From Micromonospora yasonensis (GTDB lineage Bacteria; Actinomycetota; Actinomycetes; Mycobacteriales; Micromonosporaceae): a stretch of DNA of 37,229 nucleotides. How positions within the stretch are numbered: the first letter of the stretch is position 1; every line of letters begins with the position of its first letter. The notes below the pieces were generated by a model. The model was not told the DNA's origin and did no database searches. It saw only the letters and a list, made by a program, of their open reading frames with translations. Position numbers and translations under genes: made by a program. The DNA lies in the NCBI RefSeq assembly GCF_026013475.1, contig NZ_JAPDPH010000052.1:1-37229 (forward strand), given 5' to 3'. Positions 1-8,502 of this stretch are shown here, one piece after another.

Positions 1-40
1 CCCCGCCCCCCCCCCACACCGCCCACCCCCCCCCCGCCGC
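1..40. other. C-rich low-complexity end, probable sequencing or assembly artefact
   Basis: These bases are almost all C with a few isolated G and A. On the minus strand, a normal adenylation-domain sequence reads cleanly down to about position 35-41 (ending LAGCATLRR) and then turns into glycine/tryptophan repeats where the family continues with a conserved SGEAL-type segment. A natural gene would not do this, so the sequence here is probably unreliable. Confidence 0.7.
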
Positions 41-843
41 AACGTGGCGCATCCGGCGAGTTCCGGCTCGTCGAGCACGTGCCGCAGCATGGTCGGCACG
101 AAATGCGCGGTGGTGACGGCTTCCCGCTGGATCAGCCGGACCAGGCCGAGACTGTCGAATTGCAGGCCCGGCCCCGCGATGACCACGGCGCCACCCGCGA
201 TGAGCGGGGAGAAGATCTCGTGCACCGACGCGTCGAACCCGATCGACGCCTTGTGCAGCACCCGGTCGTCGGCGGCGAAACCGAACCAGTCGTGGCCCCA
301 GGCCAGCCGGTTGACCAGCCCGGCGTGCGGCAGCACGACACCCTTGGGCTGGCCGGTGGAACCCGAGGTGAACAACACCAGCGCGGCCTGCTCCCCCGGC
401 GGCAGCCAGCCCGCGCGATCCAGCAGATCGGTCCCCGCCACCACCTTGGCGGTACGCACATCGCGCCAGCCCGTGCCCGCCGCGGCGGCGACGGTAGCGG
501 GCCGATCTGCGTACAGGACGAGCCGGGGTGCGGCTATGGCGAGCATCTGCTCGGCCCGGCCGGAGGGTAGCTCGGGATCGACCGGCACCGCGACCGCGCC
601 CACCGCGAGCGTCGCCAGCAGCGACGTCACGTAGTCGGCGGACCGGTGCAGGTAGAGGCCGACCAGGTCACCCGGCCTGATCCCGGCCCGCCGCAGCAGT
701 TCGGCCGTCGCGCCGATCCGCTGCCACAGCTGTGCGTAGCTCAGCTCGCCGTCGGGGGCGACGATCGCGGGCCGGCCGGCGTCGGCGCCCGAGGGCCGGT
801 GTACCAGATCGAGCAGGTAGCGCGGGTTGGACATGGAGGTCAT
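1..843 (-). CDS. NRPS-type adenylation (AMP-binding) domain protein, 3' end missing
   Basis: The gene would activate an amino or carboxylic acid as its acyl-adenylate for a nonribosomal peptide synthetase. Reading from ATG 843-841, the N-terminal part of an AMP-binding domain is present. The phosphate-binding A3 core LVLFTSGSTGQPKG lies at about residues 155-168, followed by VLPHAGLVNR and the A4-type FDASVHEIFSPL at about 203-214. The frame stays open to the window edge, so later cores (substrate pocket, A5-A10) and any carrier domain are not visible; the last ~13 codons are corrupted by the C-rich end. The start overlaps the stop of the upstream methyltransferase gene (ATGA), so the two are probably translationally coupled. 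Whether it is a stand-alone A domain or the start of a larger NRPS cannot be seen. Confidence 0.85.
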   Translation of the reverse strand, partial: MTSMSNPRYLLDLVHRPSGADAGRPAIVAPDGELSYAQLWQRIGATAELLRRAGIRPGDLVGLYLHRSADYVTSLLATLAVGAVAVPVDPELPSGRAEQMLAIAAPRLVLYADRPATVAAAAGTGWRDVRTAKVVAGTDLLDRAGWLPPGEQAALVLFTSGSTGQPKGVVLPHAGLVNRLAWGHDWFGFAADDRVLHKASIGFDASVHEIFSPLIAGGAVVIAGPGLQFDSLGLVRLIQREAVTTAHFVPTMLRHVLDEPELAGCATLRRGGGGRCGGGAG

Positions 844-1847
844 GCCGTCCTGGTCGCGACCGCGACAATCGCCATCCGGGGCACCTCGGCGACGAACTGC
901 CCGTCGGCCCGGTAGACCACCGGCCGCGCCGGGATGCCGTCACGGCCACCGAGCGCGGCCAGGTAGCCGGTGTGGTCGAAGTGGTGCGTCAGCAACCGCC
1001 ACACCTCGTCGTCGCTCAGCGTCGCGAAAAACTCCCGCACCCCGTACATGTCGCCGACATAGTCGCGAATCCGCGCGTACGCGGACTGCGCGGTGTCGGC
1101 GCGCACGATCAGCGGGTCATAAAGGTCGACGATGCGCACCGGCAGATCGGCCTGGGCGAACAGGCTGGCCAGTTCCGACCGGCTGAAATGCTGGTGGTCG
1201 TGGCCACCGGAGGCGTGCGAACGCACCACCTCACCGAAGAATCCGGCCATCGGGCTCGACTCGTCGAAGTCGTGCAGCACGATCCGGCCACCGGGGCGGA
1301 CCACCCGGGCCGCCTCCGCCACCGCCAGCGGCCGCTGGTGCGCCGGGATGTGGTGCGTTCCGTAGGCGAGCAGCACCGCGTCCAGGCTGGCGTCGCGCAG
1401 AAACAAGAAGTGCGCGGCCTGGCGTACGGCGGGCAGGCCGTGCGCGAGCGCCTTGTCGACCATGTGGCCGGACAGGTCGCCGGTGATGAACGCCAGCTTG
1501 GACTCGAAACAGGCGGACTGACTGCTCGCCGCGCGCGCCACGGTGCCGTCGCCGCCGAGCACGTCCAGGATGAGGGTGACCGGCTCGGATCCGGCCGGAG
1601 CGGCCAGGTCCAGCAGTTGCCGCATTCCGGTCCAGCGCACCAGGGTGTCGCGCTGGGCCCGCCGATAAGAGTCGCCCCGGCCGGTGGAGTCGGTGTCAAA
1701 CTCGCTCACCGTGGCGGCCAACTCCGCCAGCGCCACAGCCGCACCCGGGCGCTCGAAATCAAGCACCTCGCGCAGTTCGGGGTGGACGGTCGCCACCGCG
1801 TGCAAGTACTCACGCAGATCCAAGGACGGCAAGTACGACGGGCTCAT
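840..1847 (-). CDS. class I SAM-dependent methyltransferase of a biosynthetic cluster
   Basis: A 335-residue protein when started at ATG 1847, which has a GAGG Shine-Dalgarno sequence 7 bases upstream. The frame stays open to a GTG at 1955, but those 36 extra residues look like untranslated sequence. Residues 1-80 are helical and probably a dimerisation or substrate part. A Rossmann-type SAM site follows: motif I LILDVLGGDGTVA near residues 92-104, then DAVLLAYGTHHI and the post-motif VVRPGGRIVLHDF. The family methylates O, N or C atoms of small molecules; the acceptor cannot be read from sequence. It lies between a type II thioesterase and an adenylation gene on the same strand, and its stop overlaps the next start (ATGA), so it is probably a tailoring enzyme of the peptide pathway. 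Confidence 0.8.
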   Translation of the reverse strand: MSPSYLPSLDLREYLHAVATVHPELREVLDFERPGAAVALAELAATVSEFDTDSTGRGDSYRRAQRDTLVRWTGMRQLLDLAAPAGSEPVTLILDVLGGDGTVARAASSQSACFESKLAFITGDLSGHMVDKALAHGLPAVRQAAHFLFLRDASLDAVLLAYGTHHIPAHQRPLAVAEAARVVRPGGRIVLHDFDESSPMAGFFGEVVRSHASGGHDHQHFSRSELASLFAQADLPVRIVDLYDPLIVRADTAQSAYARIRDYVGDMYGVREFFATLSDDEVWRLLTHHFDHTGYLAALGGRDGIPARPVVYRADGQFVAEVPRMAIVAVATRTA

Positions 1848-2012
1848 TAGCACCTCGGCGCACGCAACGGTTTGCCGCCTCTTCAGCGACGTCCCCTTCG
1901 ATGAACGGATGGCGAACTCTAGCACCGCATTTCGCCGGCCCGCCATGTCGAACACCCGACACCATGGAAGCCCTGGTGTGGGAAAGAGTCCTTACACCTC
2001 CTTTGTCGACGA

Positions 2013-2795
2013 TTACGCCACAGCGGTGTGACTGGCGACGATGCCCCGCATAAGGTCCAAGATTTCCGACTGGTAGTCAGTCAGGAAGAAATGCCCGCCG
2101 GCGAACACATGTCGCTGTGGCGGGGCCGCGCATTCCAGCGCCCACCCGGCCGCCCGGTCCAGGTCTACGTGCTCGTCCCCGTCGCCGAGCAGCACGTGCA
2201 CCGGCAGCTGCAGCGGCGGCTCGGCACGGTAGGCGTACCGCTCGGACAGGGCGAAGTCGGCCCGGATACCCGGCAGGATGACCTCCATCATCTCCCGGTC
2301 CGCCAGCAATCCGGCCGGGGTGGCCCCGAAGTCGCGCAACGCCTCGATCAGGCCGGTGTCGTCGAGTTCGTGATAGCGCTGCTTGATCAGCCGGGTCCGC
2401 GGCGCCTCGGCCCCGCTGACCAGCAGCGCCAGCGGATCGGGCGCGCCCCGGCGGCGCAGCTCCCGGGTCACCTCGAACGCCACCAGCGCACCCAGGCTGT
2501 GCCCGAACAGCAGGAACGGCCCCGACGCCCGCTCGATGACCGCCGTCGTCAGCTGATCCACCAGCTCCGCAACGTCGTCGACGGGCGGCTCGTGCATCCG
2601 GATCCCCCTGGCCGGCATCAGCGCGACCTGCAACGACAGCTCCGGCTCAGCCATCGCCTGCCACTCCATGAACGACGCGGCGATGCCACCGGCATGCGGG
2701 AAGACGAAGACCTGCGCATCACCGGTGGACTGCGCCACCGACCCGAACCAGCGGCTCGCGCCGCCCGCACTCACCAGGGACATGACCGCGAGCAT
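2013..2795 (-). CDS. type II thioesterase (alpha/beta hydrolase) of an NRPS/PKS cluster
   Basis: A 260-residue alpha/beta hydrolase of the usual type II thioesterase length. This family removes misprimed or stalled acyl groups from carrier domains of peptide and polyketide synthetases. The family N-terminal motif VFVFPHAGG is at residues 29-37, the nucleophile elbow GHSLG has Ser100, the acid is probably Asp207 in LLGDGDEH, and the catalytic His235 is in FAGGHFF. The start is uncertain: ATG 2795 or ATG 2783, neither with a clear Shine-Dalgarno sequence. A perfect AAAGGAGG sits after its stop at 1994-2001, about 40 bases before the longest possible methyltransferase start, and no start codon lies at a suitable distance from it. 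The gene heads the minus-strand set thioesterase, methyltransferase, adenylation domain. Confidence 0.9.
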   Translation of the reverse strand: MLAVMSLVSAGGASRWFGSVAQSTGDAQVFVFPHAGGIAASFMEWQAMAEPELSLQVALMPARGIRMHEPPVDDVAELVDQLTTAVIERASGPFLLFGHSLGALVAFEVTRELRRRGAPDPLALLVSGAEAPRTRLIKQRYHELDDTGLIEALRDFGATPAGLLADREMMEVILPGIRADFALSERYAYRAEPPLQLPVHVLLGDGDEHVDLDRAAGWALECAAPPQRHVFAGGHFFLTDYQSEILDLMRGIVASHTAVA

Positions 2796-2798
2796 AGG

Positions 2799-2978
2799 TC
2801 AGCCAAGGAGCGGAGCCGCCCAGGCGATCTGCTGCTGGTGCCCGCAGTACGGGCAGCGCAGCACCCATTGCCACTGCGAGCTGAGGGCATAGAGCGCTCC
2901 GATGACGGTCCGACGGATTGCCTCGATTTCGCCATAGCGCGTTTGGCGGCATGGTGCTGATCGGATGCTTCGCGGCAT
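2799..2978 (-). CDS. possible 59-residue protein with a CPYCG motif
   Basis: A short frame from ATG 2978 ends in TGA 2799-2801, only 3 bases before the thioesterase ATG, so it could help that poorly signalled start by reinitiation. The peptide contains RCPYCGHQQQ near residues 41-50, like half of a zinc-ribbon knuckle, plus one more cysteine near residue 10. No second CxxC pair is present, and I do not recognise a family. It may be chance or the tail of a decayed gene. Confidence 0.25.
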   Translation of the reverse strand: MPRSIRSAPCRQTRYGEIEAIRRTVIGALYALSSQWQWVLRCPYCGHQQQIAWAAPLLG

Positions 2979-3097
2979 TCGTGGTCGTTCTGGGCGCGAT
3001 AGCCCCCGCCCTGGTTGAACCCAAATCGGACGTCGCTCGTAAGGGCGACTTCACGGCTCTTGTTCCCAGTCCAGCTGTGAATGTGGTGAGGCGGTGA
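2951..3097 (+). CDS. possible 48-residue membrane peptide
   Basis: An ATG frame encodes a hydrophobic stretch (VLIGCFAAFVVVLGAIAPAL, residues 2-21) followed by a polar basic tail ending VVRR. It overlaps the opposite-strand 59-residue frame, so at most one of the two is likely real. No clear ribosome binding site is seen and codon use is less G/C-biased at third positions than in neighbours. The remaining gap up to 3156 holds only the leader of the next operon. Confidence 0.2.
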   Translation: MVLIGCFAAFVVVLGAIAPALVEPKSDVARKGDFTALVPSPAVNVVRR

Positions 3098-3156
3098 GGG
3101 TACGCGGGTGGCGTTCCGGGCCGCACGCGGCCGGGAGCCGAGGAGAGGAGCACACG

Positions 3157-3834
3157 ATGACGGCGATCAACCAGAGCAGACCGCCGGGCGACACCACTGA
3201 GCAGGCCCGTCGGGCGGCGTCCCAGGTGGGCCAGCAGACGGCGCAGGCGGGTGGCCAGGTCGGTCACGCTGCCGCCGAGCAGGGCCGGCAGGTGGCCGCG
3301 CAGGCGCGGCAGGAGGCTCGGCACCTTACCGGGGAAGCCACTTCGCAGCTGCATGACCAGGCCCGGACGCAGCAGCATCGGGCCGCGGAGGGGTTGCGTG
3401 GTATCGGCCGGGAACTGGGTTCAATGGCCGATCGCGGCGGAGATACCGGTATGGCCGGTGAGGCTGTCCGGCGCGCGGCGATGGCCGCGGATCGGACCGC
3501 CGGATGGCTCGACGAGCGTGAACCTGGCGAGGTGATGGACGACGTACGCGGGTACGCCCGCCAGCACCCCGGGATGTTTCTCGCCGGCGCGGCGGTGGCC
3601 GGAGTGCTGGTCGGCCGGCTCACCCGGAACCTGGCTTCCGGGAACGGGAGGCGGCCAAGCGAACAGATGGGCCAGACCCCGCAGCCTGGCCAACCGACCG
3701 GCCAACAGGCGTCCCAGGAAGCGGTCGAAGCTCCGTACACCGGCGAAGACCGGTACACCGGGGCGGCGCGGGCGCAGAACGTCCCGCTGGAGAGCCAGCG
3801 GGAGACGAACATTCCGGGTGGGGTGGCACTGTGA
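3157..3834 (+). CDS. Ala/Gln/Arg-rich protein with one membrane segment, envelope operon gene 1
   Basis: A 225-residue protein of unknown function, started at ATG 3157 behind a strong GAGGAGAGGAG sequence; an in-frame GTG at 3094 would add 21 residues without such a signal. The first ~110 residues are a long amphipathic, glutamine-, alanine- and arginine-rich stretch likely to be helical. One hydrophobic glycine-rich segment (MFLAGAAVAGVLVGRL, about residues 134-149) follows, then a polar tail. Its stop overlaps the GTG start of the holin-family gene (GTGA). The arrangement of this protein, a holin-family protein and a DUF3618 protein recurs in actinobacteria. A role in envelope stress is only inference. 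Confidence 0.8.
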   Translation: MTAINQSRPPGDTTEQARRAASQVGQQTAQAGGQVGHAAAEQGRQVAAQARQEARHLTGEATSQLHDQARTQQHRAAEGLRGIGRELGSMADRGGDTGMAGEAVRRAAMAADRTAGWLDEREPGEVMDDVRGYARQHPGMFLAGAAVAGVLVGRLTRNLASGNGRRPSEQMGQTPQPGQPTGQQASQEAVEAPYTGEDRYTGAARAQNVPLESQRETNIPGGVAL

Positions 3835-4223
3835 GCGCCCCGGAGAAGGAGCGCACCCAGTCGGTCGGTGAGCTGCTGGGTGACGTGACCCGTGACGTGT
3901 CGACGCTGTTCCGCCAGGAGATCGAGCTGGCCAAGGCGGAAATGCGCGAGGAGGCGACCCAGGCCGGCAAGGCCGGCGGCATGTTCGGTGGCGCCGCGCT
4001 GGCCGGTTTCCTGACGGTTCTGTTCGTCTCGTACGCGGCCTGGTGGGGTCTGTCCAACGTGATGGACCAGAGCTGGGCGGCACTCATCGTGGCGGGAGTG
4101 TGGGCGATCATCGCCGCCATCCTCCTTGCCATCGGGCGGACGAAGCTGCGGCAGCTGCGCGCGGTACTGCCCCGGACGCAACAAACCGCACGGCAGATGC
4201 CGGACGCCCTACGCGGCCGGTGA
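3831..4223 (+). CDS. phage-holin-family (DUF1469-type) membrane protein
   Basis: A 130-residue protein with an amphipathic N-terminal helix carrying SVGELLGDVTRDVSTLFRQE and IELAKAEMREE, followed by two membrane spans at about residues 50-72 and 82-102 and a basic tail. This is the layout of the Phage_holin_3_6 family, which despite its name is a chromosomal actinobacterial and proteobacterial family with no proven lysis function. It starts at GTG 3831, overlapping the preceding stop, and is followed 21 bases later by the DUF3618 gene. No phage genes are nearby. Confidence 0.85.
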   Translation: MSAPEKERTQSVGELLGDVTRDVSTLFRQEIELAKAEMREEATQAGKAGGMFGGAALAGFLTVLFVSYAAWWGLSNVMDQSWAALIVAGVWAIIAAILLAIGRTKLRQLRAVLPRTQQTARQMPDALRGR

Positions 4224-4244
4224 GCGAGCCGGAAGGGAGCAAAC

Positions 4245-4841
4245 ATGCCGACCGATCCGGACCGGATCCGACAGCAGATAGAGCAGACCCGCAACGAACT
4301 GATCAGTGACGTCGACGCGCTGAGCGACAAGGTCAACCCGCGGCGGATCGCCGGTGACCGTGTCGACCAGGCCCGCGGGGCGGTCACCCGGGTCAAGGAG
4401 AAGGTGATGGGCACACCGATGGACGGGCACGGCCCCGGCCAGCAGATGTCGGCCGCCGCCGGGTCGATGCGCAACCAGGCCCGCGAACTCGGGCAGCAGT
4501 CCCGGCAGCAGGCGCAGGGTAACCCACTGGCGGCCGGCCTGATCGCCTTCGGCGCCGGGCTGCTGGTCTCCGCGCTGATCCCGGCCAGCCGCTCCGAGCG
4601 GCAGTGGGCCGGCCAGGCCAAGGGAATGGCCCGCCAGCATTCCGGCGAGCTGCGCGAGCAGGCAAGCCAGGTCGGCCACGAGATGCGGGACAACCTGCGC
4701 GAGCCCGCGAAGCATGCGGCCCAAGCGGTGGGGTCGACCGCCGTACGCGGCGCGTCCGCCGTTCAGGGCCAGGCCAAGTCGGCTGCCCAGCAGGTACAGG
4801 GGCAGGCACAGGGAGCTGCGGGTGAGCTTCGGCAGGGCTGA
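4245..4841 (+). CDS. DUF3618 domain protein
   Basis: A 198-residue protein with a typical DUF3618 N terminus (DRIRQQIEQTRNELISDVDA at residues 6-25, then LSDKVNPRRI). A polar linker follows, then a glycine-containing membrane span at about residues 93-112 (NPLAAGLIAFGAGLLVSALI). The C-terminal ~80 residues form an Ala/Gln/Arg-rich amphipathic helix with repeated AQ and QGQ units, similar in character to the first gene of the operon. ATG 4245 follows a GGAAGGGAG sequence. The function is unknown; the pairing with a holin-family protein suggests a membrane-associated complex. A strong hairpin lies just downstream. Confidence 0.85.
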   Translation: MPTDPDRIRQQIEQTRNELISDVDALSDKVNPRRIAGDRVDQARGAVTRVKEKVMGTPMDGHGPGQQMSAAAGSMRNQARELGQQSRQQAQGNPLAAGLIAFGAGLLVSALIPASRSERQWAGQAKGMARQHSGELREQASQVGHEMRDNLREPAKHAAQAVGSTAVRGASAVQGQAKSAAQQVQGQAQGAAGELRQG

Positions 4842-4856
4842 GCCAGGTGCGGCGAC

Positions 4857-4885
4857 GGGGCGGGCCCCATCAGCAGGCCCGCCCC
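4857..4885. terminator. bidirectional terminator hairpin between the DUF3618 operon and gdhA
   Basis: GGGGCGGGCC at 4857-4866 and GGCCCGCCCC at 4876-4885 form a perfect 10-bp G/C stem with a 9-base loop. It lies 16 bases after the DUF3618 stop and about 76 bases beyond the convergent gdhA stop. There is no T tract, as is common in high-GC actinobacteria. Confidence 0.7.
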
Positions 4886-4961
4886 GCGGCGCCGTCCCTT
4901 CGGCCAAGGTCGGAGCTGGCGGCGCTGCGCCCAAGCCGTCCCGCCCGGTCCGTACTGGCCC

Positions 4962-6393
<1,432 letters not shown>

Positions 6394-6409
6394 CCGGCTC
6401 ACTGGTCCC

Positions 6410-6484
6410 ATGGACGAGTTGATCTGGGACGCCGCGCGTGCCTCCCGTGACCGGCTGGACGGCGCTCGGGAGGGAGGACGATGA
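6410..6484 (+). CDS. possible 24-residue leader peptide overlapping the SDR-like gene
   Basis: An ATG frame encoding MDELIWDAARASRDRLDGAR plus four residues ends in a TGA that overlaps the next ATG (ATGA at 6481-6484). The last codons overlap the strong Shine-Dalgarno sequence of the next gene. It could couple translation, or be a chance frame; no family is recognised. Confidence 0.25.
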   Translation: MDELIWDAARASRDRLDGAREGGR

Positions 6485-7143
6485 GCGGGAGCCAGGAGCC
6501 GCTACTCGACGACCTCACGGTCGTCGTCATCGGCGGGACCGGTAGCGTCGGACGCGCAGTCGTGGAGGCAATGCTCGCCCAAGCCGCCCACGTGCTCGTG
6601 CCCACCAGACGGCCCGAGAACCTCACCCGGCTGCGCAACAGCCTGCCCGCCGACCTGCAGCCCGAGCTCGCCGGGTTCCTCGGCGACATCGGTACGCCAT
6701 CCGGCGCCGCCGACGTCGCCCTGCAAATCGACAACGCCATCGACGACCTCACCGCGGTCGTGTGCGCCGTACCGCCGCCACCGGCCCAACGCCCCGAACC
6801 CGACGGCGGTCACCGAGGCCGACCCGAATCTGTCGTCCGGTTGCACGCCGCCGTGATGGACGCCTTCCTGCCCCTCATCGACCCGAACGGCAGCTACACC
6901 GCCCTGCACTGCGCCAGTGACGGGGAAGCCAACAGCGACCTGGCGCATCTGATACAGCGCAACTGGCGGGCCACACGAGGGCGTCCACGCATCAACCAGG
7001 TGATCATCCCCGGTCAGCTCGGCAACGACGAGCACACCCGGCAGCAGTTGCGGATGCTCGGCGACTACCTGGCATGGCTTGCCTCACCCGCGAGCGGAAG
7101 CCACGGCCACACCATCCGCTTCCATGGACCACCGGCACAATAG
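6481..7143 (+). CDS. SDR-like NAD(P)-binding protein
   Basis: A 220-residue protein starting at ATG 6481 behind GGGAGGGAGGAC. Residues 12-36 form a dinucleotide-binding beta-alpha-beta unit with GGTGSVG at 18-24, followed by a basic TRRPENLTRL segment suited to the NADP phosphate. DIGTPSGAADVAL and TAVVCAVPPP fit the next Rossmann strands. The usual catalytic YxxxK of short-chain dehydrogenases is not visible at its normal place, and residues 96-115 are proline- and glycine-rich. It may therefore be an atypical, non-catalytic or divergent SDR. It stands alone between gdhA and a region of decayed genes; its substrate is unknown. Confidence 0.7.
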   Translation: MSGSQEPLLDDLTVVVIGGTGSVGRAVVEAMLAQAAHVLVPTRRPENLTRLRNSLPADLQPELAGFLGDIGTPSGAADVALQIDNAIDDLTAVVCAVPPPPAQRPEPDGGHRGRPESVVRLHAAVMDAFLPLIDPNGSYTALHCASDGEANSDLAHLIQRNWRATRGRPRINQVIIPGQLGNDEHTRQQLRMLGDYLAWLASPASGSHGHTIRFHGPPAQ

Positions 7144-7197
7144 ATCACGCGCCGCCCTGGCCACGGTTGGACGAGGGCCCGGGAATCCACAGGTCCC

Positions 7198-7352
7198 TTG
7201 GCCCTGCCGCATTCGGCGGCGCCAGTCGCGGTGCACGGCCTGGACCTCGCCGAGCATCCGCAGCAAGTCCTGGGCGGCGTCGTCCGCGCCGCAGGCACGC
7301 ACCCAGGCGACGATATCGGCGGGGGCGAATCTGCCGGCCGTTCCGGGTGAAC
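7198..7352 (-). pseudogene. remnant of an XRE-family regulator of the DUF5753 type
   Basis: In one minus frame the segment reads ADIVAWVRACGADDAAQDLL and continues EVQAVHRDWRRRMRQG, matching the stretch after the helix-turn-helix in actinobacterial XRE/DUF5753 regulators (usually a RAWCRACGA-like core and a VEWRRQLR-like end). The expected preceding NGRQ is present just upstream but in the neighbouring frame, so a frameshift separates them. The helix-turn-helix itself and the large C-terminal domain are missing. Confidence 0.55.
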
Positions 7353-7354
7353 CC

Positions 7355-7746
7355 GGCACGGGCGGGCCGGGTACCGCGCCAGACGAACACCCACGCGATC
7401 ACGGCGCCCACCACGAGCCCGCCGGCCGCCGCGAGAACGAACTGTCCAGCGGCCGCGGGGAAGGAGAACGTACCGCTGACGGCTGCGGTCACCGCCACGC
7501 TGAGGATCGTCAACGCGGTGGCGTCGTTGAGCAGCCCCTCACCCTGAATAATGGTGACCAGCTTTGGTGGAAGATTCACCCGCCGGCCCACCGCGAGCGC
7601 CGCTACCGGGTCGGAGGGCGCGACGGCCGCGCCGACCGCGGCCAACGTCGCCCCGGCGACGAACAGGTGCGCGAGGCCAGCCACCGCGCGAAGATGATGA
7701 CCGCGACGGCCGCCAGGACGAACAACAACAGGGTCTCGGAGCTCAC
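7355..7746 (-). pseudogene. internally deleted Na+/H+ antiporter (CPA1 type)
   Basis: From GTG 7746 the frame gives a typical antiporter first span (SSETLLLFVLAAVAVIIFAR). Homology then jumps to another frame, GATLAAVGAAVAPSDPVAAL, followed by GRRVNLPPKLVTIIQGEGLL and NDATALTILSVAVTAAVSG, the core ion-binding region of CPA1 antiporters including the Asp of the SDP motif and the ND pair. By comparison with the usual order of segments, dozens of residues between span 1 and the core are missing. After WVFVWRGTRPARAG the sequence runs into an unrelated regulator remnant. Two junctions and one frame change make it non-functional as a transporter. Confidence 0.75.
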
Positions 7747-7773
7747 GTACTCAATCCTGCGTGGTGTTGGCGG

Positions 7774-8502
7774 TCAGGGTTCGTGGTAGCCGGCCCAGGA
7801 GCCGCGGACGTGGCCGATGTGGCGTCGCATCAGCGCCGCCACCCCCGGCGCATCGCCGGCCATCACCAGATCGACGATCTGCTCGTGCTCGGCGGCCGAA
7901 CGCCCCAGCTCGCCACGCTCGGCGAGCCCTTGCAGGCCGTACAGCCGGCTGCGGGCCCGTAGGTTGCCGACCACGTCGATGAGATGCCGGTTGCCGGCGA
8001 GGGCGAGCAGCGAGAGATGGAAACGCCGGTCGACCTCGACATAGCCGATGAGGTCGCCGGTTTCGGCGAGCCGCTCCACCTCCCTCGCCAGGGGACGCAG
8101 CTCCTCGACCGCCGCGCGGGTGGGCTCGTTGATGGCCCGGGCGATCTCGGCCACGGTGGGCACCTCGATCAGCGCGCGCAGCGAGGTGATCTCGTCCAGG
8201 TCCCGGTCACTCAGCTCCTTGACCCGGAAGCCCTTGTTTCGAACGATCGTGACCAGTTCCTCGTTGGCGAGGTCGAGCATCGCTTCGCGCACGGGCGTGG
8301 CGGAGACACCGAACTGCTCTGCGAGCGTCGGCACGGAGTACAGCACGCCGGCGCGCATCTGTCCCGTGATGACCGCGCCACGCAGGGCATGGGCGATCTC
8401 CTGTCGAAGGTTGGGCCGGCCCCCTAACTGCGGCAAAGAGAGCGCGTCCGGGGCCAGGCGCCCGGTGGCGTCCGTCACGGTGTCACTCCTTGTCCTCTTC
8501 AT
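7774..8502 (-). CDS. GntR-family (FadR/FCD subfamily) regulator of the hydroxyproline island
   Basis: A 242-residue regulator. Residues ~31-97 form the GntR winged helix (VPTLAEQFGVSATPVREAML as recognition region, then LVTIVRNKGFRVKEL as wing). The all-helical FCD ligand domain fills ~104-235, with its usual metal or ligand residues Asp158, His162, His206 and His228. FCD regulators bind small carboxylates and usually repress nearby catabolic operons. The ATG overlaps the stop of the upstream racemase-family gene (ATGA), so it is the last gene of the transporter operon and is likely co-expressed with it. It probably controls both arms from the divergent region at 14215-14417; the inducer would be a hydroxyproline or a pathway intermediate (inference). 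Confidence 0.9.
   Translation of the reverse strand: MKRTRSDTVTDATGRLAPDALSLPQLGGRPNLRQEIAHALRGAVITGQMRAGVLYSVPTLAEQFGVSATPVREAMLDLANEELVTIVRNKGFRVKELSDRDLDEITSLRALIEVPTVAEIARAINEPTRAAVEELRPLAREVERLAETGDLIGYVEVDRRFHLSLLALAGNRHLIDVVGNLRARSRLYGLQGLAERGELGRSAAEHEQIVDLVMAGDAPGVAALMRRHIGHVRGSWAGYHEP

Noticed and set aside
3831..4223. Prophage holin
   Set aside because: The protein is a holin-family homologue by fold only; no endolysin, capsid, integrase or other phage genes occur nearby, and its partners are an Ala/Gln-rich protein and a DUF3618 protein.
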